A DNA stretch of 64,000 bases from Paraescarpia echinospica. Lineage: Eukaryota > Annelida > Polychaeta > Sabellida > Siboglinidae. The notes under the pieces are model-generated. The model ran no database searches, was not told where the DNA came from, and worked only from the letters and a program-made list of their open reading frames with translations. The position numbers and the translations under genes are program-made. The DNA is taken from NCBI GenBank assembly GCA_020002185.1, contig CM034541.1, positions 28,701,328-28,765,327 on the forward strand, in the 5' to 3' direction. Shown piece after piece: positions 36,395-46,334 of the stretch. Numbering within the stretch: the stretch's first letter is position 1; every line of letters begins with the position of its first letter.

Positions 36395-38400
36395 GAACAT
36401 ATTAAAGAGTGAAATTAAGTGCATAGTCGACAAATTTATACCCTTCAAAAAAAAGGGAAACGGTCCAAAAAGAAACACTTATCGAAAGAAGCCATTACAA
36501 AAATTAAGTATAAACAAATGATGTGGAAGTCATATAGATGTACTGGAAATGATGAAGACTACAACAGTTATAAAGAAGCACTTAACCAAGCTACAGCTGA
36601 AATTAGAAATTCAAAGAGAAGCTATGAACAACAATTAGCTAGTAATATAAAACATGACAGCAAGAGTTTTTATGCATATGTTCGAAGCAAACAGAAAGTT
36701 CAGGATAAGGTCGGTCCTCTAGAAGATAGTTCTGAAAATATAATATCAGAGGGATTCTTAATGGCAGAAGTCCTGAATGAGTACTTTAGTTCAGTGTTTA
36801 ACAGAGAAGATATTAGTTCACTGCCAGTACCAGAGGCTAAGTTCAAGGGGGCAGATTCAGACTATTTAGGACAATTAATTGTAACCCCGGAAATGGTAGC
36901 TAAGAAAATAAGGGCTATGAAGGATAATAAATCACCTGGAGTGGATGGGATTCCGCCCAAACTACTATTGGAAATTGTAGAACAAATTAGCGTACCGCTT
37001 GCAACAGTTTTCAATTTGTCATTAGAAGAGGGAGTGGTTCCTTTAGAATGGAAAGAGGCAAACATTATACCGTTATTTAAAAAAGGTTCGAGAAACAAGT
37101 CAGAGAACTATAGACCAGTGAGTTTAACATCAGTGATTTGCAAATTATTAGAAAGACTAATTAAAGATCACATGGTGGATTTTCTTGTTAAACAAAACTT
37201 GATAAACCCATCTCAACATGGTTTTTTTAAAGCGAGGTCATGCTTAACAAATATGTTATGTTTTTTGGAAGACATCACTAAGTGGGTAGATGAGGGATCA
37301 CCAGTAGATATCGTCTACTTAGATTTTCAAAAAGCTTTCGACAAAGTACCACATCAAAGATTACTGCTCAAACTAAAGACCCATGGCATAGGAAATGGTA
37401 TAATAAACTGAATAGAACAATGGCTGATTGACAGAAGACAACGTGTAGTAGTTGATGGGGAGGCTTCAAACTGGAAATCGGTATTGAGTGGGGTACCACA
37501 GGGATCAGTATTAGGACCTATATTATTCTTAATATATATCAACGATTTGGATGATGAAATAACAAGCACGATGTTGAAATTTGCGGATGATACAAAAGTG
37601 TTTAGAAGGATTAAAAGTGATGGAGATAGACAGCGTTTACAAGATGATCTTGACAGGTTGATCAAATGGTCTGAAAAGTGGCAAATGCTGTTCAATTTTG
37701 GGAAATGTAAATGCCTCCACACAGGACATGGGAACGAAGAGGTAGAATATACAATGGGGGGTACTGTACTAAGTACTACTGTAAAAGAAAAGGACTTAGG
37801 GTTAACCATTAGTGCTGATATGAAGGTTTCAGAGCAGTGCGGAATTGCTGCTTCAAAGGGAAATCAAATCCTTGGATTAATTAGACGAAACATAACGTAT
37901 AAGGAAAAAGAACTAATAATACCGCTGTACAAAACAATAGTTAGGCCTCATTTAGAATATTGTATTCAAGCGTGGAGGCCATATCGCAGGAAGGACATAG
38001 ATATGCTAGAAAGAGTGCAGAGGAGAGCAACTAAAATTATTCCAAAACTGAGGGATCTTAGTTACGAAATACGCCTAAAAATGCGGTTTAACAACACTAG
38101 AGACCAGGAGATTGAGAGGAGATCAGATAGAAGATTTTTTTTCAATTAAGAAAGATAGAAGGACTAGAGGACATGAAGTTACATTAGCAAAGGAGCAGAG
38201 TAGATTAGATATAAGAAAGTTTTCATTTTCACAAAGGACTGTAAATGAATGGAACAGATTATCTGCTGATTGTGTGGGTGCTACTAGCGTGAATATGTTT
38301 AAAAATAAAATCGACACATACCTCAGACGGGCGGGATACACATATATAAAAGGGTCGGACTCTCGATAAGACACAGGGCTTCCTTGTCCACCTGCCACCT
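36395..38400 (+). mobile_element. Non-LTR retrotransposon family D (CR1/L2-like), youngest copy in the window
   Basis: One reading frame runs from 36419 to 38149 with a single in-frame TGA at 37409-37411. Motifs in order: EANIIPLFKKGSRNKSENYR, IVYLDFQKAFDKVPHQRLLL, GVPQGSVLGPILFLIYINDL, LKFADDTKVF (catalytic pair present), KDLGLTISADMKV and LERVQRRATKII. A frameshift near 38110-38150 separates the last segment, NEWNRLSADCVGATSVNMFK. The endonuclease is missing (5' truncation). The low number of lesions suggests recent insertion. Confidence 0.88.
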
Positions 38401-38629
38401 AGAGTTAATTCTCTGGGTGGCAATCTTGTTAAATCTTGTATGGTATTGGCCGTGTGTGGCAGGCTGGTTTGTACAACGTAACATATCGAACGTGAATGTA
38501 TTATCGGAAATGTTAGACATCAGGAATAGTCTTAAGACATGCAATATTTTAGACGACGATGATGTCGACCGTAACATTCCAGAAATTTCTGTATTTAAAA
38601 AAACTGTACATTTGCCATTTTAATGAGCG

Positions 38630-40250
38630 ACAATAAAGATTTTATTATATTTATACTGGGATTTCGATAAAATTTTGTTACTTTCAAAATAAGATAGTTG
38701 ATTTCCCATAATTTGTTTCAATACTTTAGATATAACAGGTAGAAGAGAAACTGGTCTATAGTTGTTGATTATTGATGGGTCACCGTTTTTAAATAACGGA
38801 ATAACTTTGGCCACCTTTAGTTTTTCACGGAATATTCACGTATTAAAAACTTGATTTATAAGTAGCGTTAAAGATTTTATTCTCTTAGGTGCGATTTGTT
38901 TTAGCAAATTGGTTGAAATGAAATCAGACCCGGTACTATTTTTAGACGGAAGGTTGTCTATTGTTTTTGTACAATTACTTCAACGTTGTTAAGTACAAAT
39001 TTGCTGTTAAAACGTTTATCAAAGTAATGCCTAAAATCTTTGTCACCTAAATATGTTATGTTATTAACCAGTTTTATGCCGATATTTGTAAAGAAGGTGT
39101 TTACTGCGTTGGCTATATCTAGTGTTTGTAGTTTCTACATTATTTATACTAAATGATTCGGGAAAACAGTTCTTCTTGTTTTTTCTTGAAATCATTTCAT
39201 TTATAGTTTTCCGCGTGTTTCTGATATCAGATTTATATTTAGCGAAAGTGGACGCAAAATAATGTTGTTTGGATTCACGTTAGCTTCTCTTTAATATATT
39301 ACCATATGTTTTTAAGTTAATACGCATAATTTCGTATTCCCTTGAATTACGATTTGTAAGTTTCATTCTCTTATATAATTGATATCGAAACTTTAAGGAT
39401 TTTAGCAGACCCGTGGTAATCCATTTAGATTCTTTGTGTTTGTATTTATTAAACTTAACTAATTTGCTTACCATATGCTTGCTCATTGCCGTTTCATTTA
39501 CTTCGAATATAACGTCGCAGCTTAGATTAGGGTCTGTCTTCAATTTTTTGTCAAGTAAGTTGTACAAATCAGTTCGTTTATTGTGTTAATTTTAATCCAT
39601 TTTGGGTTTTTATGGATTTACTAACGAAATTTCTGAGAGAATAAAGCAAGGGAGGTGATCGGATATCTTGTTTATTAATATACCAGATGTAGTTATGGAT
39701 ATAGAACTCTGACTTTTACAGAATATATTGTCAATTAATGTGCCATTTGAGCGTGATAATCCTGTGGGAAGTGTAATTTATGGGAATAAACTGTGAGATG
39801 TCAACAGATCGAAGAATTCACTGCAAATTGGTATTTAGTTTATCTTGAGGAGATTAAGATTGAAAGTCTCCGGCAATGCTAATGTTTGTGTTCGATTGTT
39901 CTATTGACACGATAAGTGTGGTGAATTCATTAATAAATTGCCTGACATGTTCTCTTATCATACTCGGAGGTCTGTGTATGTTGCCAATAGTAACTGGTTT
40001 TGATAAACCACCTCCAGTTACATTAATAATTAGTCCCCCCAGTGTTCATATGCATTTAAGTTTAGTTTTACTATATGTTGGAATCTTTTGTCAATATATG
40101 TGATTAAGCCACCATTGTTACTGCTACTCTTTCCTTAAGCAATACAAGAGTACCCAGGTAGTTGTATATTTGCTAAATCGGTTATGTTGGAAATCCAACA
40201 TTCTTGTAGGCATATTACACTAAATTTATAATTTATGTCAAGCTGATGAT
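38630..40250 (-). mobile_element. Non-LTR retrotransposon family A, reversed and decayed
   Basis: The minus strand reads KVIPLFKNGDPSIINNYRPV followed by SLLPVISKVL (38620-38814) and, at 39280-39567, KFNKYKHKESKWITTGLLKS. These match the same segments of the copy at 14600-17960. Endonuclease remnants continue to about 40250 with many stops. Confidence 0.75.
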
Positions 40251-40287
40251 TTGACATAAAGAACTGTAAATAAAATGAATAAAAGGA

Positions 40288-40521
40288 CTAAAACTGAGTT
40301 ATTTTGGCCACATAAAAAGACATAATTCCTTAGAGAAAACAGTCCTTGAAGGCAAAGTGGAGGGAACTAGAGGAAGGGGAAGACCAAGGAGAAGATGGGA
40401 GCAGGACATTATCGACTGGTTGGAAGACGACATCGTGAGAGCAGGGAGACGAACGGCAGACAGAGCAGCGTATCGTGGGATCATCCGGGCAGCTACGTCT
40501 CGCAGAGATAGGCTGAACTGA
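40288..40521 (+). mobile_element. Retrotransposon ORF2 C-terminal fragment (RGRPRRRW motif)
   Basis: The plus frame reads LSYFGHIKRHNSLEKTVLEG, then EGTRGRGRPRRRWEQDIIDW and ends RRDRLN-stop. The H-I-x-R ... G-K-x-x-G-x-R-x-RGRPR-x-RW pattern is the conserved extreme C-terminus of many non-LTR ORF2 proteins. Only about 78 codons remain. Confidence 0.8.
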
Positions 40522-41055
40522 AGAAGAAGTGAGCTGACGAATGAAACAAGTTCATCAAATTTAGAATTTATAGATTGAATATTTAAGCTGAGTATTGTAA
40601 ATTGTCCATTTTTATCATCAACAAGTATCTTAAAATGATCTATGTGGTAATACGATTAATGTTCTATGACTTGCAGTTCATTGTTATCAATATATAATGC
40701 ATTAATTAAATTGTTGTTGTCAATACCACCCAAGTGTCAAAGAAAAATGCGATCAAACTGTTTTGTCATTAATTGGTAGATTAAGATGTATAAAAAACAA
40801 ATATGTATACGTGCAAGGTCCAGTGTATAGCGAGGGTATTTGCACCAAATAAATAATGTCTTGGTGAACGCTAACCGAATACTATAATTTTGAGTAGTTG
40901 CATCATTGTGTTTGTTTGTATGTATTGTTAGACAATGTTCAACAAATAAAGCAAAACAATATGACGATGGATATGTATCAGTACAGTACGCATATTCAAC
41001 AAGAAAAAACAGAAACAAATAAAACGTAAATGGCTTTGCTGGCTGCATAAAAAGA
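40522..41055. other. No gene recognised (left flank of the Polinton)
   Basis: AT-rich host sequence. This is the pre-insertion flank of the Polinton. Confidence 0.5.
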
Positions 41056-41061
41056 TACTAC
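41056..41061. repeat. Target-site duplication TACTAC, left copy
   Basis: TACTAC immediately precedes the AGTAGTATAG terminus and is repeated directly after the right terminus (57978-57983). A 6-bp duplication is the standard for Polintons. Confidence 0.85.
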
Positions 41062-41413
41062 AGTAGTATAGAGGTCCTGTACGGTCTCAAAACCCTACTT
41101 ATAAAAAACGTTTTAATGACCACTAAACGTTTTCGGGAACCTACTTATAAAAAAAAAGATCGAAGGCTTTTTTTGACACTAATTAGTTTCGGGAACCTAC
41201 TTATAAAAAACGTGATTGATGACCCTTGTAATTCGATACTAATTGGACACCTACTTATAACAAAACGTGATTGATTACTCCGAGATGCCACCTAGCGGTG
41301 AGTGCAGAGATCCTTGTAGTTCGTCCCCTAGCGATCAACGCCGTACCTAGCGCGTGCTGACGTAAGCAATAATGCGTTTATCGCGCGAATATATAACCAC
41401 GATAAAACCACTG
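41062..41413. repeat. Polinton left terminal inverted repeat
   Basis: Begins AGTAGTATAGAGGTCC. Matches the reverse complement of 57631-57977 with small indels. It contains repeated CCTACTTATAAAAAACG modules (four within about 210 bp), which could be binding sites for terminal protein or host factors, and then CTAGCGGTGA / CACCTAGCG segments. Confidence 0.95.
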
Positions 41414-41723
41414 TGTGCAGATTTCCCCCGTCAGCCCTATGTGAATGGCCCACTGTACCCTATGTTGACAGCAGCGATAAGAACTGCTGCTGCTGGAGTG
41501 GACTATGACCCCTGCATGACAGCATAGCTGGCAAACGGTGAACGTTCTGGTGGAAAGATTAAAACGAAACTAATGCGTTGTGCGTTTAAATACATCTAGT
41601 CGTGGGATTACAATGAAAACCAAATGCATAAATACACTAACGTTCAGTTGGTGATACTGTTCGTAGTAGGGTGTTTATGCAGTGGATACAGACGCGTGAA
41701 AACGTGAGTAGTGACTGAAATAT
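41414..41723. other. Left subterminal region without gene
   Basis: Non-coding, about 310 bp. No tRNA-like module is present here, unlike the right subterminal region. Confidence 0.5.
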
Positions 41724-42820
41724 TTATTGGGTGTTGTATTGGAGCAGTCGCGTGCGACCAACGGCTCTCCTCGTATCGGGGGAGTTAAAGCCATCGCGTC
41801 GGTAAAATTCGGTGGCTGGAATGGGTGTTTTCCACAGTCCATTGGCCCCTTTTACGAGGAACACTCTCGCGAGGTCGGGCGTGTCGTCATCATCCGAGTC
41901 GTGGTGGCTGCTAGGTGTCGGCGTGATGGGATGATTCGTAGGAAGCGTGATTGTGTGAATTGAAGGCGCAACCGTGCATGTCGGTTTAGATGATGATGTG
42001 GTGGTTGTAGGCAGTTGGATCGGTCTATGAAATAAAACCACAATACATGTTTAAACAAAGGGTAGTAAAATAAAATGAGACATGCATGCATGCACGTACA
42101 CATGCATGCATGCATGCGTACTTACAACTGTTTAAATGGAAAAATAAAATGAGAACCATGCATGCATGCATAAAAGCAGACTTACAACTGTATAAGTGGT
42201 AAAATAAAATGAGAATCATGCATGCATAAAATAAAATGAGAACCATGCATGCGTAAAATAAAATGAGACATGCATGCATGCATGCATGCGTACTTATAAT
42301 TGTTTAAATGGTAAAATAAAATGAGAACTATGCATGCATGCATGCGTACTTACAATTGTTTAAATGGTAAAATAAAATGAGACATGCATGCATGCATGCG
42401 TACTTACAATTGTTTAAATGGTAAAATAAAATGAGACATGCATGCATGCATGCGTACTTACAATTGTTTAAATGGTAAAATAAAATGAGACATGCATGCA
42501 TGCATGCGTACTTACAACTATTTAAATGGTAAAATAAAATGAGACATGCATGCATGCATGCGTACTTACAATTGTTTAAATGGTAAAATAAAATGAGACA
42601 TGCATGCATGCATGCGTACTTACAACTATTTAAATGGTAAAATAAAATGAGACTTGCGTGCATGCACGTACACATGCATGCATGCATGCATGCATACTTA
42701 CAACAACTGTTTAAATAGTAAAATAAAATGAGAACCATGCATGCATGCATGTATGTATGCGTAAAAGCAGACTTACCGTTGTGTTGACTTATGTGGCAAC
42801 GTTGTTGTTGGTGTGTCCAT
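41724..42820 (-). CDS. Putative two-exon Polinton protein of unknown function
   Basis: Two segments fit one spliced gene. Exon 1 (42777-42820) starts with ATG at 42820 and encodes MDTPTTTLPHKSTQ up to a donor CG|GTAAGTCTG. Exon 2 (41724-42024) follows an acceptor TTTTATTTCATAG and continues in the same phase to a TAA that lies inside an AATAAA polyadenylation signal (41723-41728). The product would be 114 residues: a Thr/Pro/Ser-rich first half, an acidic SDDDDTPDLARVF stretch and a basic, tyrosine-containing tail. No known domain. The intron (42025-42776) is almost wholly tandem repeat. Function unknown; it is the leftmost gene, transcribed towards the left end. Confidence 0.55.
42060..42765. 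repeat. About 57-bp tandem repeat inside the Polinton intron
   Basis: Ten or so units with TAAAATAAAATGAGACATGC, (ATGC)n and GCGTACTTACAATTGTTTAA. On the minus strand nearly every unit carries GTAAGTACG, a consensus 5' splice site, in the orientation of the gene that spans it. Confidence 0.9.
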
Positions 42821-42964
42821 GGTTGAAAGTATGGAACGATGAAATTTAGCGTCGACTGCGCGTGAGTTCATAAGTGTGTATGAAATATGCAATGCGCGCA
42901 CCGTCAAACAGCGGTGGCGCATGACACTACGGCTTATCGTGATCAGAATGTGAACGGAGAACAA

Positions 42965-43690
42965 AGGATTTTTACAAACAATAAACGATCAGTTAAAAGC
43001 AAGCAAAGTAACGGTTGTTCACGATGAGTTTGGGCTCTGGAATCGAGTGGTGTAATAATATTACAGAAATTCGCTGTAAAAGGCACATTTGACGATGGAT
43101 GTACTGACGTGACCGCTAACTTTTTTCCTAAAACAAATTCCTCGGTAGACTAGGCAGAATGCGTTAAATGCACATGCATGTAAATGTGACATCTGTTGCG
43201 CGTGACTTATCGCGATTGGAATGTGAACGGAGAACAATGGATTTTCAAAAACAATAAACGAAACGTTAAAAGTATGAAATTAAACGTTGTATACGATCGC
43301 TGTGGGGTCAGGAAACGTGAGGTGCAGTGATATTAGAGAAATTCGATGTAAAGAGAGATTTAACGGTGAATGTACTGACGTGACCGGAAACTTTTTTCCG
43401 AAAACAAAATGCCTGGGATGTATGAAGTATTCATGCTGATAATTGAGTAAGATAACGGTATTAGTGTGAAGTGCGCATGCGCGTTATGTTGTAGACAATG
43501 ACATTTCAAAAACAATAAACGATCAGTTAAAAGCATGAAAGTAACGGTTGTACACGATGAGTTTGAGCTCTGGAATCGAGTGGTGTAATAATATTAGAGA
43601 AATTCGCTGTAAAAGGCACATTTGACGATGGATGTACTGACGTGACCGCTAACTTTTTTCCTAAAACAAATTCCTCGGTATCGACGTCGT
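42965..43690. repeat. Three diverged direct repeats of about 180-200 bp
   Basis: Copies start near 42978, 43251 and 43510 with AACAATAAACGATCAGTTAAAA or a variant and end near 43145, 43410 and 43675 with GTACTGACGTGACCG...ACTTTTTTCC. The first and third are nearly identical. They stand upstream of the RPA-like gene. Function unknown; a replication or enhancer role is possible. Confidence 0.85.
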
Positions 43691-43767
43691 TTGCGTTAAG
43701 TACGCATGCGCGAGATTTGTAAGATAACTGTAGACTGTTAAGTGCGCATGCGCGTTATTTTGAAAAG

Positions 43768-43775
43768 TATAAAAC
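43768..43775 (+). promoter_or_regulatory. TATA box upstream of the RPA-like gene
   Basis: TATAAAAC. The ATG used for the gene lies about 100 bp further on. A GT...TTCTAAC...TTTCTACAG arrangement at about 43797-43836 could be a small 5' intron. Confidence 0.5.
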
Positions 43776-43870
43776 GGTTGAGAAAATGTTATGTTGTATG
43801 TCGTCGGAGTTCTAACGTGTATTGTTTCTACAGCAGCAGCAGCAAGCAGCAGACGTTCTTCCGTGAAAAC

Positions 43871-44629
43871 ATGGCAGATGAAAATCCACCAAAAAAGACC
43901 AAGCCGCGCAAGCAGTCACTGAAGGCGGCCAGCGGTCAACAGCAGCAGCAACCTTCACCGGTGGTAGCAGCCGTGTCAACGGGAGCGGCACCTGTTAAGC
44001 GGCCCGTCGTGCTCATTGCGCCACCGTTGGCTGCTACTGTCGGGCGAAAGCGAAGCGCTGAAGAGGCGTGCTTGGGCACCGTCGAGACGGCTGAGGGACA
44101 CCCACCCCTGACGCGGAGCGCATCATTGGAGCGTGAATGCGAATCGTCGGCGTCGACGCGCGCCACATTGGTGAGTCTGAGGCACCTGAAGTGTGCTGTC
44201 AACGGTGTGTATAAACTTCTGTTGCCCGTTATGATCGACGCTGTGTCGTACAAAGAGGTTGGCGCCTATTTGGGATGTTCCCGTTGTCGCCGGAAATTGC
44301 AGAAAAGCAAAGGCGGGGAACTGATATGCCGAACGCACGGTGGAGTGTTGGTGCCGAAATATTACTTCGCGTTGCGTGTGATGGTGAAGGACGGCGAGGA
44401 GGAGGAAGACGAGCTTTGGCTTACGTTGTTTGACAGCCAAATGTCTAATCTCGTCGAGTACACGGCCGAGTACTTGGTGGAGTTGAGCGAGGAGGATCTC
44501 CGCGATACTGTGCTTGAGTTAACCGGCACGAAAGTGGAGATCAGTGTGCGTAAGACGACTTGGAACGGGGAGCCCTCGTATACCGTGCGCACACTGAAGA
44601 GATACGACGACGACGACGACGATGCTTAA
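43871..44629 (+). CDS. RPA70-C-like zinc-ribbon OB-fold protein (putative single-strand DNA binding)
   Basis: 252 codons from ATG at 43871 (AAACATGG context) to TAA. Residues 1-100 are a low-complexity basic, Gln- and Ala-rich tail. The core from about residue 105 resembles the C-terminal DNA-binding domain of the large replication protein A subunit: a strand, then a zinc knuckle GCSRCRRKL...LICRTHGG (C136, C139, C153, H156), then YYFALRVMVKDG...LWLTLFDSQM and a helix YTAEYLVELSEEDL. That order (Cys2...Cys-x2-His inside an OB-fold, then V-x-D-G, L-T-x-F) is characteristic. The likely role is single-strand DNA binding during protein-primed replication. The frame is intact and ends in an Asp-rich tail. 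An upstream in-frame extension to 43742 is possible but starts before the TATA box. Confidence 0.65.
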   Translation: MADENPPKKTKPRKQSLKAASGQQQQQPSPVVAAVSTGAAPVKRPVVLIAPPLAATVGRKRSAEEACLGTVETAEGHPPLTRSASLERECESSASTRATLVSLRHLKCAVNGVYKLLLPVMIDAVSYKEVGAYLGCSRCRRKLQKSKGGELICRTHGGVLVPKYYFALRVMVKDGEEEEDELWLTLFDSQMSNLVEYTAEYLVELSEEDLRDTVLELTGTKVEISVRKTTWNGEPSYTVRTLKRYDDDDDDA

Positions 44630-44653
44630 TGTGTTGTGTTGTGTTGTTTGTAG

Positions 44654-44821
44654 GAAGGATGGCCGATACTGGTAGATTTGTTGACACACGCGAACGTACA
44701 ACAACGAATGAGAGAGCGTCGTAGTCGTGAAATAACCGAGGAGGCCTTTCAACTATTAACCGAGACGGCCGGAAATTACATAAGGGCGTTTTGGCTAGCT
44801 TACGAAGCAAGCTTATTTTGT
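44654..44821 (+). other. Possible exon or ORF with unresolved splicing
   Basis: After GTTTGTAG, a frame is open for about 55 codons (EGWPILVDLLTHANVQQRMR...ITEEAFQLLTETAGNYI) to TAA at 44830. The helical, coiled-coil-like character and the acceptor-like boundary match the exons that follow. No phase-0 donor was found, so its connection is unclear. Another frame starts with a good ATG at 44659 but closes after 21 codons. Confidence 0.35.
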
Positions 44822-44859
44822 AGTATTCCGTAACTAACAGTTGTGCTTATATGCTGTAG

Positions 44860-45831
44860 GAAGTGCGCCGCGTACTGGAAAATATGCTTGCAAACAACGA
44901 AAGGATCCGTGCTCAGTACGACGAGGTTGCCACATTTGTAAGAACGTTGTTGGAACGCGAAGTGAGGGGTTCAATAAAGAGGGAGGAGGAAGAAGAGGTC
45001 AAGAAGGAAGGTCAAAGCAGGCGGACTAATCATAATAATGTGTTTGTAGGAGGCGCTGATGCAACACACCAGGCGTGAATGCATGTCCGACTTCCTACAC
45101 GCATTCCTGACGGTGATTCGTAAAGACTAGAACATGATGCTTTTGTGCTGTAGGGTGGAAGCGGAGTGCATGACGCCCACGTATTGGACGCGATCATCGA
45201 GGAGGCACTCGGTGGATCGGATGCGAGCCGAACGCGTCCTCCTCCACCGACGTATAACGAAAGCGTGTACACGTCGCTGGGGACGATGGGACCGACGTGC
45301 GCTCCGTGCTGGACCCTATCGGAGGAGGTGGCGTCCCAACGTCAAATCGTCGTGCCGAGCAGGGGCCAGTTGGTCTGCCGTTATGAGCGGCTCGCAATGG
45401 ACATCGTCGCCGAGACCCTCGGTGAAATGATTCTGGAGCGGGCGCGGGATCATTGCGGGGTATGTGAGCCGAATGAAGGCTGCCCATATGTACACATGCC
45501 CGGTTATCGTGCGGGACGGCCAAACCGTGTATACATGCAGCGTTTCGACAACACGGGCTGTATCGTAACGCGATATTTCAACAGCGTCATGGAAACGTTC
45601 CTGCGTCGGTCGCATATCCCCTGTTTCACGCGACTCGTGCAAATTCTACACGAAACTACGGTGTCAACTTCCGGTGGTCAGCAGCCGCAAACGGGTCGTG
45701 CGGGAGAGTTGTATTTGGTGCAGTTTGTGTCGGACTGGCTGTTAGGAACAAACTGGCGCGATTACATGAACCGTGTGCAGCTGGAGTCGGCCGTGCACAC
45801 GTACGTGCAGCGCCGCAGCGGACTGGAATGA
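44860..45831 (+). CDS. Putative mini-intron gene, product unknown
   Basis: Three open segments fit in phase 0: 44860-44961 (34 codons, coiled-coil-like, includes VLENMLANNERIRAQYDE) to donor GAA|GTGAGG; 45050-45112 (21 codons, includes MQHTRRECMSDFLHAF) to donor ACG|GTGATT; and 45154-45831 (225 codons plus stop). Each segment follows an almost identical acceptor, (T)TTTGTAG or GCTGTAG. The main exon has a PPPPTY segment (a PPxY-type motif), a cysteine cluster CGVCEPNEGC and a C-terminal helix ending TYVQRRSGL. I do not recognise a family. The introns would be 88 and 41 nt. The first exon is not identified. An AATAAA signal follows at 45846. Confidence 0.45.
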
Positions 45832-45845
45832 AGAACGAACAATAG

Positions 45846-45851
45846 AATAAA
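45846..45851 (+). terminator. Polyadenylation signal AATAAA
   Basis: Fifteen bases after the stop codon of the preceding gene, on the coding strand. Confidence 0.6.
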
Positions 45852-45949
45852 GAAAACTGCTTGTTTTGCTAATATTTGCTTGCTATTGAAACAAAGGCTT
45901 CAACGCTGTGTTTGAATGTTGTAAGCTACTGAATAAAACGTTGAAAATG

Positions 45950-46255
45950 TACTTTCCGTTTCCGAGTTACTTTACCCAAAACAAGTCACCGCTAGGGTTA
46001 CGTAAAACATTCCGAGTTAGTTATAAAAATTACCGCTAGTCCGCAACTCGTTACCGCAAACACATTCCTTCCACTATCGTTCCGAGTTACCCGCATTCCC
46101 CACCGCTAGGGTTACCTAACGCATTCCGAGTTAGTTATAAAAATTTCCGCTAGTTTGCAATCACCATCACCACTTGTTACCGGAAAAAACATTCCTTCCA
46201 CTATCGTTCCGAGTTACCCGCATTACCTAAGACCACATTCCCCCGCTAGGGTGTA
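45950..46255. repeat. Diverged tandem repeat of CCGAGTTA / CCGCTAGGGTTAC modules
   Basis: Alternating TTCCGAGTTAC, ACCGCTAGGGTTACGTAA and GAGTTAGTTATAAAAAT modules in the intergenic space before the polymerase gene. Related CCGCTAGG elements occur in the terminal repeats (CACCGCTAGGTGG). Confidence 0.75.
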
Positions 46256-46293
46256 CTCACCACCATCACCACCACCACCACAGCCACCACTGT

Positions 46294-46301
46294 TATAAAT
46301 A
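46294..46301 (+). promoter_or_regulatory. TATA box of the DNA polymerase gene
   Basis: TATAAATA begins 41 bp before the ATG at 46335, the same spacing as for the NADAR, ATPase and 56115 genes. Confidence 0.65.
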
Positions 46302-46334
46302 GCGGTGCTCGAAAAAATATCAGCACATTAGAGA

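Noticed and set aside
41727..41963. 78-codon plus-strand ORF at the left end of the Polinton
   Set aside because: Antisense to the better supported spliced gene, with no domain or TATA box at the usual spacing.
44123..44440. Minus-strand ORFs across the RPA-like gene
   Set aside because: Antisense shadows without motifs. The plus frame has the zinc knuckle and OB-like pattern.
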